Part shown: one piece after another, positions 1-8,969 of the stretch
How the letters are laid out: each line of letters starts with the position of its first letter
Position numbering within the stretch: the first letter of the stretch is position 1
Assembly (NCBI RefSeq): GCF_015644665.1
Contig: NZ_JADOBQ010000012.1
Coordinates: 1 to 64,000 of the forward strand
Direction of reading: 5' to 3'
Length of the DNA: 64,000 bases
Source: Roseobacter sp. MH60115
GTDB taxonomy: Bacteria > Pseudomonadota > Alphaproteobacteria > Rhodobacterales > Rhodobacteraceae
Program-made: the position numbers and the translations under genes
The notes under the pieces: generated by a model
What the model saw: the letters and a program-made list of their open reading frames with translations, nothing else
Databases searched by the model: none
Told to the model about the DNA's origin: nothing

Positions 1-326
1 GGGGGCTCTGCAGAGACCTTCGCCGCGATCTGCACGAAGGTCAGCTTTACCACTTTTCAAAATTTGGGTTACTCATCTTTGATTCGATGCACCGAATTTT
101 CTGAATCCAATCAATGGGCTGCGTCAGACAATAATGACCCAAACGTCAAGCATTCCTGACCCAGACCGGATCTACATCAACACTTGGGCCAAAGCAGCGA
201 AGTACATTGAACCGCCGTTCGCAGTAGCTCCACTGAAGGCCGATCGGGGATACGCACTGACACGGCAATAGACAGATTTAGTCTGAAAGGGCTTTGGTGT
301 GCGACCTCTCGTCCGGACTTAAGGTC
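1..326. other. Non-coding left edge
   Basis: No convincing gene is present. A 45-codon open frame at 134-271 on the plus strand has no good ribosome binding site and no recognisable motif. The first bases (GGGGGCTCTGCAGAGACC) could be the end of an insertion sequence, but no matching second terminus is visible, so this is only a suspicion. Confidence 0.4.
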
Positions 327-2336
327 TTATTCCGCTGCGATTGCTTTATCAAAAGTCACGTTGGGTATTGAAAGGACGAACACGCTGCCACGTTCATTGG
401 GGCAGTTGACATGAATGCTTCCACCCCATTGTTGCAGCGTCTTGTTGATAAACGACAGCCCTAAGCCAGTGCCCTCGATGTTCGCCGACAACCGCTTGAA
501 AGGCTCAAAAATTGCCTGTCGATATCGTTCTGGAATCCCTGGTCCATCATCTTCAAATTCAATGACAACTATCCCGTCTGCTTCGTGCCCTCGGATCTTG
601 ACCATGCCTTCATTGCGATCATGGTGTTTGGCAGCGTTCGAGATGAGATTCCTCACTATAGTGTCGAAGGCCACCGGATCGACGCGCACCATGGGAATCT
701 CGCCTTCGATCTTGACCCGGAACTCATCGGGAAGACCCGCCAGATCGAGAATGTCAGGCAACCTACCATTCAGATCCACGTCCTCGAATTGCTCCGGATT
801 TGCAGCACTACGGGAATGATCGAGAAGATCCCGGATCAGCAGCTTCATCTTGCCGGACAGATCTCTCAGCATGCTGAAGTGCTCAAGGATTTCGTCAGGG
901 AGATCGAATCCGATGTCCGCGATGTCTTCCTCTATGAAGCCCACCAGCCTCGCTTGCTGAACCAGCGGCGCCTTCAAGTCATGGGCGGCAATCGTCGCGA
1001 ACATGGACAGCCGTTCATTGGCAGCTTCCAATTCAATTTTTTGCTTTCGGATCATGTCGGCCTGCTTGTGGAGCTTAGTGACATCGACCCTCACCGATGC
1101 GAATTGATCCCCACCAACGGCGAAATCTGTCGCATCAAACACCCGCCCATCCCTGGTGTGGACAATGCGGTTCTGGGTTTCGCCGTTCGCAAGTCGTCGA
1201 ACGATACCGTCTGCGAAGCTCTTTGCCTCTGCAGGAGTCATTCCTTTGTCTATGGTTCCATTGACGTAAGACGATGCAATCAGTGTTCGCAGATGGGCTC
1301 CTTTGGACAGCGAGTCGACCATTGTGGGCAAGGTTCGTGCAAACCCCTTGTTCCAGTGCACGGCGCGCATGTTTTTGTCGAAAATCACTATGGCTGCATT
1401 GATGCCATCCAAGGCGTCGGTAAGGAGGCGGATTTCTGCATTTTCATTGGAAAGATTGCAGGCGCGACGGCTTTGGCGTCGGGAATTGACGGTTGCGCCA
1501 ATGGCGATGACCAAAATGACTATCCCTGCGATCGAGCCCCAAAAGATGAGTTCATGCTCAGGAAGCCGGGTGGGCTCTCCGAACCATGTCTGTTGGATTT
1601 CACTGAGAACTTCGGGTGTTAGCTGCGCTTCGATCTGAGCATTGAGGAGGCTCATCAAGTTGCCAGATGATGGCGATGCGAAAAGTCCGTAAGGGGTTTC
1701 ACCCAACGGTGGCGCTATTGCTTCAACGAAGATATCCGAACCCATTTGACGCAGCCGTTTATTGAAGCCGTCAGCTGCACTGACCGTTGCATCGACCTCG
1801 CCAGTCAGCAACCCCATGATCAGCGCATCGGCGTTTGAATATTCCACAATGTTGGCGTCCGGAATGTCGGTCGCATGTTTGGCTGACAACGAGCCGGTTA
1901 CCACGCCGACACTCATGCCATGAAAATGATCCAGTCCTCGCCCTGGTCCGTTTTTCCTCGCAAACAGAACGATTTGGAAAGAGCCTAAGGGTAGCGTGGC
2001 TCTGGCCATCGCCATTCGGTTCGCAGTGAACCCTAGCAGCGAAGTCATGTCAGCTTCGCCAGAAGCCACCGTCTCTACCATCACGCCGGGATCTTCGGCA
2101 GCGATGAACTCCAGTTCGCGACCTGCGCCTTCAATCAATCTTCGCGCAATATCTATGGCCATACCGCGAGCTTGGCCATCCGTATCGGTGAAGCTGTATG
2201 GGTAGAACTCGGAGTAGACCATCCTGAACGGCGGGGCTTCTGAGTCTTGCGCGTTGAGCGGTGAACCGACTGTCGCCACCCACATAGTCGCAACCAGTAG
2301 AGCCCTGACTATCCTAGTACCACCTATGCCAAACAT
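327..2336 (-). CDS. Sensor histidine kinase with periplasmic solute-binding sensor domain
   Basis: This 669-residue membrane sensor kinase has, in order: a signal peptide or N-terminal anchor (1-29), a periplasmic domain like bacterial extracellular solute-binding family 3 (about 38-255), one transmembrane helix (about 263-285), a PAS-like segment (about 305-425), a coiled coil, and a HisKA dimerisation helix with the phospho-acceptor motif AAHDLKAPL near residue 455. The HATPase domain follows, with N box (NLISNAAKHH), G1 (DDGPGIP), F box (IFEPF) and G2 (GTGLGLSF), so the kinase looks catalytically intact. The sensor domain suggests direct binding of a small polar ligand such as an amino acid. 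No response regulator gene is adjacent, so its partner is elsewhere. The kinase half resembles the phytochrome-type HisKA group (inference). The gene is monocistronic as far as can be seen. Confidence 0.88.
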   Translation of the reverse strand: MFGIGGTRIVRALLVATMWVATVGSPLNAQDSEAPPFRMVYSEFYPYSFTDTDGQARGMAIDIARRLIEGAGRELEFIAAEDPGVMVETVASGEADMTSLLGFTANRMAMARATLPLGSFQIVLFARKNGPGRGLDHFHGMSVGVVTGSLSAKHATDIPDANIVEYSNADALIMGLLTGEVDATVSAADGFNKRLRQMGSDIFVEAIAPPLGETPYGLFASPSSGNLMSLLNAQIEAQLTPEVLSEIQQTWFGEPTRLPEHELIFWGSIAGIVILVIAIGATVNSRRQSRRACNLSNENAEIRLLTDALDGINAAIVIFDKNMRAVHWNKGFARTLPTMVDSLSKGAHLRTLIASSYVNGTIDKGMTPAEAKSFADGIVRRLANGETQNRIVHTRDGRVFDATDFAVGGDQFASVRVDVTKLHKQADMIRKQKIELEAANERLSMFATIAAHDLKAPLVQQARLVGFIEEDIADIGFDLPDEILEHFSMLRDLSGKMKLLIRDLLDHSRSAANPEQFEDVDLNGRLPDILDLAGLPDEFRVKIEGEIPMVRVDPVAFDTIVRNLISNAAKHHDRNEGMVKIRGHEADGIVVIEFEDDGPGIPERYRQAIFEPFKRLSANIEGTGLGLSFINKTLQQWGGSIHVNCPNERGSVFVLSIPNVTFDKAIAAE

Positions 2337-2699
2337 CGCTCATCCCGCAGCTTTGTGCTTTTCCCGCGATGTGGATACCCCAAGCCAATTACCTTAAAGC
2401 AAACATATCTCGGTATTATTCGGCAGGTTTTAGCTAATCTCTTGAGATGGTCGCAGCGCATGTCGCAAATGCACGTAGTGAAAAGTGTCTGACGTCAGCG
2501 CCTATGGGTCCAAATAGGGCTATTTGCTAAGAGAGTGTTTGTTGCTCATCGTGACCACCGAGGAGTGGACGATGAGAAAGACAACCAAGAGCTCTGGCGA
2601 GAAGATCGTCATGAAAACTTCCTCCACCCAAGATTGGGTAATTTACAGGAAGTATCCCAGGAGTCCGTACATATTTGCATTTTCAAATCGTTCGTCATC
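2337..2699. other. Intergenic region, possible IS3 end remnant
   Basis: No supported gene. Around 2555-2600 the plus strand reads gaggagtggacg-ATG followed by MRKTTK, which resembles the ribosome binding site and first codons of IS3-family orfA genes, but the similarity stops after a few codons. This may be a relic of an IS end. No terminator hairpin was found for either flanking gene. Confidence 0.3.
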
Positions 2700-3767
2700 T
2701 CAGGCAACCCGCCGCAACGCTGTGCCATCCGTGGCAAACAGATGTGCGTTTTCTGTTTGAATGCGCAGGCCAAGCCGCTCGCCGGGCTTCACGGGGATAT
2801 TGCCATGCTTGCGCACCATTATTGATCCGATGCCCTCGACGTTGACATAGATGTTCGTGTCTGACCCCAGATGTTCAACGACATCAGCCACGGCCGACAG
2901 ATCACCAGTGCCATTGTTCACGACATCGATGTGCTCCGGCCTCACCCCCAGCTCTTTCGCCTGAGCGGCAAGCGGTTGATCGGGCAGCTTGATTTCGGTG
3001 CCATTCCCGGCAGTTACACCGAATTCGGTGCCAACGACGGGCACGACATTCATGGCGGGCGAGCCGATGAACTGCGCTACAAATTTGTTGGCCGGACGTT
3101 CGTAGAGTTCCAAGGGGCTGCCGACCTGTTGGATATCCCCGCCATTCAGAACAACGATCCGGTCTGCCAGTGTCAACGCCTCGACCTGATCATGGGTCAC
3201 GTAGATCATGGTCGCGCTGAGTTTCTGGTGCAGCCGTGCAATCTCCAACCGCATTTCCACGCGCAGCGCCGCGTCGAGATTTGAGAGAGGCTCGTCAAAC
3301 AGAAAGGCTTGCGGATCGCGGATGATGGCTCTGCCCATGGCAACCCTCTGACGTTGACCACCTGAGAGCGCCTTGGGCAAGCGATCCGTCAGGTTGGCCA
3401 GCCCCAGGGTCTCTGCCGCCTGGGCCACTTTTGATTTGCGTTCTGCGAGCGGATCTTTGCGGATTTCCATTGAGAACCCCATATTCCGCGCGACATCCAT
3501 ATGCGGATAGAGAGCATAGGATTGGAACACCATTGCGATGTCCCGATCTCTTGGGCGCACGTCGTTCATACGCTCATCATCGATCAGGAAGTCGCCGCTT
3601 GATATCGGCTCAAGTCCCGCAACCATGCGCAGCAGAGTGGACTTGCCGCAGCCCGACGGGCCGACCAGAACGATGAACTCACCATCCTGGATCTCAAGGT
3701 TGATGTCGCGCAGAACCTCAACCGATCCATATCGTTTTGCAACGTCACGAAGTTCAATACGTGCCAT
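2700..3767 (-). CDS. ABC transporter ATPase, MalK/UgpC type
   Basis: Cytoplasmic ATP-binding subunit (355 residues) of a carbohydrate-type ABC importer. It shows Walker A GPSGCGKST, the signature LSGGQRQRV, a Walker B ending in FDEPLSNLD, the H-loop in YVTHDQ, and a C-terminal TOBE/OB-type regulatory extension typical of MalK/UgpC proteins. The reading frame is open further upstream, but the ATG at 3767 is chosen because it is preceded by AGGAGG and gives the usual N-terminus (MARIELRDVAKRYGS); the longer version would overlap the permease gene. It is the last gene of the importer operon and probably energises the two permeases immediately upstream. The substrate cannot be read from this subunit. 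Confidence 0.93.
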   Translation of the reverse strand: MARIELRDVAKRYGSVEVLRDINLEIQDGEFIVLVGPSGCGKSTLLRMVAGLEPISSGDFLIDDERMNDVRPRDRDIAMVFQSYALYPHMDVARNMGFSMEIRKDPLAERKSKVAQAAETLGLANLTDRLPKALSGGQRQRVAMGRAIIRDPQAFLFDEPLSNLDAALRVEMRLEIARLHQKLSATMIYVTHDQVEALTLADRIVVLNGGDIQQVGSPLELYERPANKFVAQFIGSPAMNVVPVVGTEFGVTAGNGTEIKLPDQPLAAQAKELGVRPEHIDVVNNGTGDLSAVADVVEHLGSDTNIYVNVEGIGSIMVRKHGNIPVKPGERLGLRIQTENAHLFATDGTALRRVA

Positions 3768-3778
3768 GATCTGGCCTC

Positions 3779-4621
3779 CTATCCTTTGACCGCGCCGGAC
3801 GTGAGGCCCTGCACGAGATAGCGTTGAATGAAGATGAAGAAGAGGCAGCTCGGGATCAGCGCCAGCACGCCGGCCGCCATCATTTGCCCCCAATCAACCG
3901 AGAACTTGGAAACAAACGTCAACAAGCCAACCGGGAAGGTCATCGCGTCGTTCCTCGAAATCAGCATCAGCGCAAACAGCAACTCTGACCATGCCGCGGT
4001 AAAGACGAAACCAAGCGTCGCCCCGAGGCCAGGTAATGTTAGTGGGAACACCACTTTGCGCAGCGCCTGAAACCGCGAACAGCCATCCATCATTGCGGCG
4101 TCTTCCAGATCTTTTGGAATGCCGTCGAAGAAGGACTGCATCAGGAACGTTGCAAAGGGGATGTTGAACGCCGTGTAGACAACGACCAGGCTTGTCAGCG
4201 AATTCAGCAGCCCGAGGTCGGCGACGACCTTGTAGATCGGTGCAATGATCATCAGCAGCGGGAACATCTGGGTGACCAGCATCAAGGCGATAATGATCCG
4301 CTTGCCCGCAAATACGAAGCGTGAAAAGGCATAGCCTGCCCCGGCCGCAAACAGCGTGGTAAAGAAGGCCGCCCCAAGGGACACCATCAGAGAATTCCGG
4401 AAATAGGCCACAAAATCGGTCTGGAAAATGACCGTTGTGAAGTTTGAAAAGGTGATCTCACTTGGAAACAGCCGGGTGCCTTCCGAATAGATCAGCGCAT
4501 CCGGCGTCAATCCGATCTTGAGCAACCAATAAAGCGGGAACAGCGCGAAGATCAGATAGAACGCAAGCGCCGCGTATTTTCCCACGATCAACGCAGGGTT
4601 GGTTTTCTTGACGGCTGACAT
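3779..4621 (-). CDS. ABC transporter permease, MalG-like
   Basis: Inner-membrane permease of the sugar-type importer, about 280 residues with six predicted helices. The first hydrophobic segment is near residues 13-33. The EAA cytoplasmic loop that contacts the ATPase is visible as DLEDAAMMDGCSRFQALRKV in the second half, typical of the MalG/UgpE group. The start is set at ATG 4621, preceded by GAGGAA; an in-frame TTG two codons upstream is possible but less likely. The gene sits between the MalF-like permease and the ATPase with short gaps (10-11 bp), so all are probably one transcript. Confidence 0.92.
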   Translation of the reverse strand: MSAVKKTNPALIVGKYAALAFYLIFALFPLYWLLKIGLTPDALIYSEGTRLFPSEITFSNFTTVIFQTDFVAYFRNSLMVSLGAAFFTTLFAAGAGYAFSRFVFAGKRIIIALMLVTQMFPLLMIIAPIYKVVADLGLLNSLTSLVVVYTAFNIPFATFLMQSFFDGIPKDLEDAAMMDGCSRFQALRKVVFPLTLPGLGATLGFVFTAAWSELLFALMLISRNDAMTFPVGLLTFVSKFSVDWGQMMAAGVLALIPSCLFFIFIQRYLVQGLTSGAVKG

Positions 4622-4631
4622 GGCCAATTCC

Positions 4632-5567
4632 TCAAATCTTGACCAGCTTCTTGCGAAGCCAGAGCAGGATGACCGCGCAGATCAGAAGGATCACCAAAAG
4701 CGCAACGGCAACGGTTGACGCATAGCCAAAATCCAATTTGCGGAAGGCAGTGGTGAAGATATAGGTCGACAGAATCTGCGTTGAATTGGCAGGCCCACCG
4801 CCGGTCATCACGTAGATTAGATCAGCGAAGTTTGCGATCCAGATCGTGCGCAGCATGACGGTGATTGCGATCATCGGAGCAAGGAACGGCAAGGTGATCT
4901 TGGTGAAGGTCTGCCATGGGGTGGCGCCGTCCACTTCTGCTGCTTCGTAGAGTTCACCGGGTATCGATTGCAAAGCCGCCAACAGCGTGATGGCAAAGAA
5001 TGGCACACCGAACCAGATATTCGCGGTGATCGGACCCCACATCGCCAGCTTGGGATCGCCAAGGATGTTGTAGGGTTCTGACAAAATGCCAAGCGCAGCC
5101 AGCCAATGCGGCAACGGGCCAATGACAGGATTGAAAAGCCACGCCCATGTCAACGCGGACAGAAAGGTCGGGACGGCCCAAGGGAGGAAAACAAGAGCCT
5201 GAAAAAGCTTCTTTCCAAAGAATTGGGTATTCAGGAGCATGGCAAGGCCGAGGCCGAGCAGAAACTGGAACGTTATCGACCAGAAGGTCCAGAACAGTGT
5301 GTTCTCCATCGCGATCCAGAATTTGCGGTCGCTCCAGAGGTCGACATAGTTTTTAAACCCGATCCAGCCGTAGGCAAAAGGCTTCAACAGCTCGATGGAT
5401 TGGAAGGAGTAGGAAATCCCGATGATCAGCGGAAGCATGACGACAGCACCGATCAGAATGATCGCCGGTGACAGATAGAAAAACGGCTCGACCATGTATT
5501 GCAGGTAGAGCGAACGTCGTGCCCGGGTTTCCCCGGGCCTGACACTTTTTTGAGTGCGGGAGATCAC
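4632..5567 (-). CDS. ABC transporter permease, MalF/UgpA-like
   Basis: Inner-membrane permease of about 311 residues with six predicted helices and the EAA loop ELYEAAEVDGATPWQTFTKI. The start is placed at GTG 5567: it overlaps the TGA of the binding-protein gene (GTGA), follows a GGAAGG ribosome binding site, and gives a normal-length protein. This overlap implies translational coupling to the binding protein. With the MalG-like partner it forms the heterodimeric channel of the importer. Family membership is clear; the transported compound is unknown. Confidence 0.91.
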   Translation of the reverse strand: MISRTQKSVRPGETRARRSLYLQYMVEPFFYLSPAIILIGAVVMLPLIIGISYSFQSIELLKPFAYGWIGFKNYVDLWSDRKFWIAMENTLFWTFWSITFQFLLGLGLAMLLNTQFFGKKLFQALVFLPWAVPTFLSALTWAWLFNPVIGPLPHWLAALGILSEPYNILGDPKLAMWGPITANIWFGVPFFAITLLAALQSIPGELYEAAEVDGATPWQTFTKITLPFLAPMIAITVMLRTIWIANFADLIYVMTGGGPANSTQILSTYIFTTAFRKLDFGYASTVAVALLVILLICAVILLWLRKKLVKI

Positions 5568-6823
5568 TGGTTTGCCTTCCACTTGGCGTGCTCGTCGGTG
5601 AGGAACTCTGCCCATTCATCCGCAACATCCTGCGCGCTGCGCTGGCCCAGCAAAGCTTCCTGGCTGGTTTCCAGCAGAAGCGTGCTGCCAAAGTAACCCC
5701 ACTGCTCAAGGTTGGTTGGCATTGTGGTCGGCACATATTGCTCGCCATTCAATTCCTCGAACCAGCCTTTAAACTGCTCGGTCTGGAAATGCGGATCCTG
5801 ATCGGCGCCTTTATGGATCGGAATGACACCGACCCGCTTGGCCCATGTGGCGTTGGCTTCCGGCGATGACAGAGCCGCGACCAGATCAAAGGCTTCTTCT
5901 TCGTGATCGGTTGCGCGGAAGATCGACCAGCCTGCGAAACCGATGGTCGGGAACGCTTTGCCCGACGGTCCAACCGGCATTGGAATAACGGCAAAATCTT
6001 CGGCTGGCATCCGTTCGGCGATCGCGATCAGCGCATCGGGATCTTGGTCAAGAAACGCGCAGGTGCCGGAATAGAAACCGGCCACGATTTCGTTGAAGCC
6101 CCAGCTGACGCTGTCTTTGGGTGCATATCCGTTCTGATACATGTCGATCATGAACTGGATACCTTCGACCGAGCCGGGCTCGTTGATGCGGCTGACGCCG
6201 TCTTCGGTGAAGAACTCGTTGGTGCCGTTCATGGCTGCGGCGAACATGATCCAGCCATTGGTGCCGCCGGGACCACCGCGCAAACAATACCCATATTTAC
6301 CATCAAGTTCGGATACTGCAGCCGAGGCTTTTTGAAACTCTTCCATCGTTGTCGGTGGGGTGTCGATACCCGCTTCGGCCAGCAGTTTCTTGTTGTAGAA
6401 CATTGCCCGCAGGTAGAAGCCGTACGGGATCATATAGAGATCGCCCGCCTGACTGCCCATCGCGACGGTCTTGTCGGTCAGAGTTGCTCCCTGGTCCCAT
6501 CCGGCTACATGGTCTTTGAGGCTGACCAACTGATCGGATCCTGCGTAGAGAGCCTGCCACGTGTCGGGCATTTCAACCACATCCGGGATGTCGCCACCCG
6601 CCACCATTGTGGCCAGTTTTTCAAATGCGCTGCCCCATGGCAGCGATACGATCTCAACCGTGACGTCAGGATTGTTGGCCTCAAACTCATCGACGATCCC
6701 CTGAAGCACCTTGGTACGCTCGGGGCTTGTGATCACCTCAACCAGCTTCAGTGTGGTTTCGGCATAGGCAGCCGAGCCCATCAGCACGGCAGCAGCTGTC
6801 ATTCCTGCGAGTAATTTTTTCAT
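5564..6823 (-). CDS. Extracellular solute-binding protein, family 1 (sugar type)
   Basis: Periplasmic binding protein of 419 residues with a clear Sec signal peptide (MKKLLAGMTAAAVLMGSAAYA, cleavage near residue 21-22). The mature part begins with the TLKLVEV strand and contains the family-1 pattern TVEIVSLPWG-AFEKL and the aromatic-rich hinge typical of maltose, trehalose or glycerol-phosphate binding proteins. A strong GGAGGAAGAA precedes the ATG. It is the first transport gene after the PLP enzyme (42 bp gap) and overlaps the downstream permease start. The ligand is not deducible; pairing with a Cys/Met-type PLP enzyme hints at an unusual amino or sulfur-bearing ligand (inference only). 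Confidence 0.93.
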   Translation of the reverse strand: MKKLLAGMTAAAVLMGSAAYAETTLKLVEVITSPERTKVLQGIVDEFEANNPDVTVEIVSLPWGSAFEKLATMVAGGDIPDVVEMPDTWQALYAGSDQLVSLKDHVAGWDQGATLTDKTVAMGSQAGDLYMIPYGFYLRAMFYNKKLLAEAGIDTPPTTMEEFQKASAAVSELDGKYGYCLRGGPGGTNGWIMFAAAMNGTNEFFTEDGVSRINEPGSVEGIQFMIDMYQNGYAPKDSVSWGFNEIVAGFYSGTCAFLDQDPDALIAIAERMPAEDFAVIPMPVGPSGKAFPTIGFAGWSIFRATDHEEEAFDLVAALSSPEANATWAKRVGVIPIHKGADQDPHFQTEQFKGWFEELNGEQYVPTTMPTNLEQWGYFGSTLLLETSQEALLGQRSAQDVADEWAEFLTDEHAKWKANQ

Positions 6824-6865
6824 TTCTTCCTCCAGTTGGTTTTGATTTCTGTGTGGTGCGCATCT

Positions 6866-8017
6866 CTAAGCAGTGCTTTTGGCGAGCGCTGATGTGAAAT
6901 CGGCCCATAGATCGTCTGCAGACTCGAGCCCGAGGTTCAGGCGCACCAGATTGGGTGAGACGCCAAACTTCTGCATTGAATTCTGCTCGCCCGCCTGCGC
7001 AAGGCCTACACGCGCCGGCAGGATCAGACTTTCGAATCCCCCCCAACTCACGCCGAGGCGAAACAGGCTCAAAGCATCGGAAAACCTTGCGATGTCGACA
7101 CTGTCATCAAACTCAATCGACATGAGTCCAGACCGTCCCGTCAATCCAGGAACATCGTTGGCGCCCGGTGAATTGACTTGCCGAACCTGTTGAGCAGTGG
7201 TCAAGCGATCCATAAACAGGTTGGCCGTCGCCTGGTGCTGCATCATGCGCGCACTCAAAGTCCGCAGGCCTCGCGTCAGCAGGAACGCCTCGAATGGTGC
7301 CAGTTTTGCGCCGAGCAAGGGTAAGGTCAGATCACGGATGCGGGCAATATGGTCCAGAGAGGAGACCACCACGCCCGCAACCGTGTCCGAATGCCCCGAG
7401 ATGTATTTCGAGGCTGAGTGGATGACGATGTCGATGCCCAGTGTGAGAGGGCGCTGAAACACCGGACTTGCCCAGGAATTGTCGATCATCGTCAACACAT
7501 TGTGACGTTTGGCATGTTCCGCGACACGGCGCAGATCCATTGCTTTAAAAACGACCGATCCAGGGCTTTCCAGATAGGCCAACGTCACATCAGCGAGCAG
7601 ATCCGGATCATTCTCAAAACGCTCTGGCGCATGGTATTCGATTTGTACCCCGAGCGGGCGCAACATGCGTTCCAGAAACCGGAAGGTATCCGGGTAGACA
7701 TGCTGGACGCAGGCGATCCGATCCCCGGGTTTGATGAATGCCAGGATCGTAGACGAAATGGCCGCCATCCCGGAGGCAAACCCAACTGCAGCCTCACCTT
7801 GCTCAGCTTGTACCATGAGCTCTTCAAACGCTGCAACGGTGGGGTTTTCTATACGGGTGTAGATCGCGTGATCCGATCGGCCCGCCATCCTATCTTCAAA
7901 GCTCTGATAGCTGTCGAATGTGAATAGAGAGGTCTGGACGATCGGCGGCGTCACCGCCCCATCCGCGTCGGGCAGTACTGCCGTAAGCAGAGTTGCGAGG
8001 TCCTCGTGTTCAGGCAT
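6866..8017 (-). CDS. Cys/Met-metabolism PLP-dependent enzyme (trans-sulfuration family)
   Basis: Cytoplasmic fold-type I PLP enzyme of 383 residues in the cystathionine gamma-synthase / beta-lyase / methionine gamma-lyase superfamily. Visible features are the phosphate-binding YTRIENPT (53-60), the aromatic-stacking and cofactor region GFASGMAAIS (79-88), IDNSWASP (178-185) with the pyridine-nitrogen aspartate, and the Schiff-base lysine K204 in SASKYISGHSD. The frame is open 35 codons further upstream, but ATG 8017 is preferred: it overlaps the regulator stop codon by 8 bp and gives the usual N-terminus. The exact reaction (lyase or synthase) cannot be fixed by eye. Its place between a GntR regulator and a sugar-type importer suggests that it acts on the imported compound. 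Confidence 0.88.
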   Translation of the reverse strand: MPEHEDLATLLTAVLPDADGAVTPPIVQTSLFTFDSYQSFEDRMAGRSDHAIYTRIENPTVAAFEELMVQAEQGEAAVGFASGMAAISSTILAFIKPGDRIACVQHVYPDTFRFLERMLRPLGVQIEYHAPERFENDPDLLADVTLAYLESPGSVVFKAMDLRRVAEHAKRHNVLTMIDNSWASPVFQRPLTLGIDIVIHSASKYISGHSDTVAGVVVSSLDHIARIRDLTLPLLGAKLAPFEAFLLTRGLRTLSARMMQHQATANLFMDRLTTAQQVRQVNSPGANDVPGLTGRSGLMSIEFDDSVDIARFSDALSLFRLGVSWGGFESLILPARVGLAQAGEQNSMQKFGVSPNLVRLNLGLESADDLWADFTSALAKSTA

Positions 8018-8786
8018 TCTGGCTCTCCATGATCTGGAGAATTTCTGCTTCGACCATGTCCATGATCTCACCGACAATCCGCGCAGCTTCGTCTGCGTTG
8101 CGAGAGACAACCGCCTCGGCAAGCAGGGTGTGTATCGGGATTGTCGCCTGACCTAGATGTGGCTGGCCGAACGGTGCTTGGTAAACCTCGTTGAAGCCTT
8201 GCTGTATCTGACGGATCAATTGCCCGAACAGAGGGTTTCCGCAGGCGTCATGCAGTGACGAGTGGAACCGATGGTCAGCCTGACGCCAATCTTCGCCGGC
8301 TGCATGTGTGGCTATGAGTTCAGCAACGCGGGCAGCAATCAACCGTCCTTGCGTCTTAGTGCAATTCAGTGCCGCCATCCTTGCCGCTTCGATTTCCAAA
8401 GGCCTGCGTACTGCGTGGGTTCGCAATAGGCTCTCCGCCTCAAGCTTTAGTGTCAGTGGGAGGTGAATTGCATTAGCCGACACTTCAGCCGCCAAACGTG
8501 TCCCGGCTTTCTTGTTGCGAACGACGATGCCCATGTTCTGCCAACTCGTCAGGGCCTCGCGGACCTTTGCCCGTCCAATCCCAAGCCGACGCGCGATTTC
8601 CACTTCCGGCGGCAGACGGTCGCCAACTCTCAAACCTTCCGCGTCAATCATAGCGGACAGTGCATCCAGAACATCCCGGCTGTTGCTGCCGGGAGGTAAC
8701 TCTTTAAGCGAGTTGCCTGCCTCTTCGCTCTGTTCCTGGGGTGGCAAATTTTCTGTCACGTGTAGCCGCTCCGAATCAATGTACAT
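8010..8786 (-). CDS. FadR-family (GntR/FCD) transcriptional regulator
   Basis: Regulator of 258 residues. It has an N-terminal winged helix (GLRVGDRLPPEVEIARRLGIGRAKVREAL, about residues 51-80, with the recognition helix at GRAKVREAL) followed by an alpha-helical FCD ligand-binding domain with the metal-site histidines expected around DHRFHSSLHDACGN. ATG 8786 is given as the start; a GTG nine codons in, preceded by GAGCGG, is an alternative because the first codons are poorly conserved and the ATG lacks a good ribosome binding site. It heads the PLP enzyme and importer operon, and a paired palindromic operator lies just upstream, so it probably autoregulates and controls the whole operon in response to the imported ligand or its breakdown product. 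Confidence 0.9.
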   Translation of the reverse strand: MYIDSERLHVTENLPPQEQSEEAGNSLKELPPGSNSRDVLDALSAMIDAEGLRVGDRLPPEVEIARRLGIGRAKVREALTSWQNMGIVVRNKKAGTRLAAEVSANAIHLPLTLKLEAESLLRTHAVRRPLEIEAARMAALNCTKTQGRLIAARVAELIATHAAGEDWRQADHRFHSSLHDACGNPLFGQLIRQIQQGFNEVYQAPFGQPHLGQATIPIHTLLAEAVVSRNADEAARIVGEIMDMVEAEILQIMESQNA

Positions 8787-8801
8787 CCAATACTAAATAT
8801 A

Positions 8802-8835
8802 TTGTCGGAGAAAATATACTATAATGTCCGACATT
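8802..8835. promoter_or_regulatory. Candidate paired GntR/FCD operator
   Basis: The sequence at 8823-8835 is AATGTC-C-GACATT, a perfect inverted repeat with the GT-N3-AC core expected for FCD-type GntR operators. A second, imperfect copy (TTGTCGGAGAA) lies at 8802-8812, 22 bp away centre to centre, about two helical turns. The pair sits 16-49 bp upstream of the regulator start codon, where binding would block transcription. Assignment to this regulator is inference from position and symmetry. Confidence 0.6.
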
Positions 8836-8969
8836 AATTGAAAGAGGTCTTATCAACGGCTGCCAAAACAGTCTTGCGTGGATCAGAACTGAGGCAGAAT
8901 GGCCCCAAACTGAAAGATTTTTTGTTTCTTGAAAGCTCAATCCCAAATTAGGAGAAACGGTGCGTCCTA

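Noticed and set aside
585-1622. Open frame of 345 codons on the plus strand
   Set aside because: Antisense to the histidine kinase gene.
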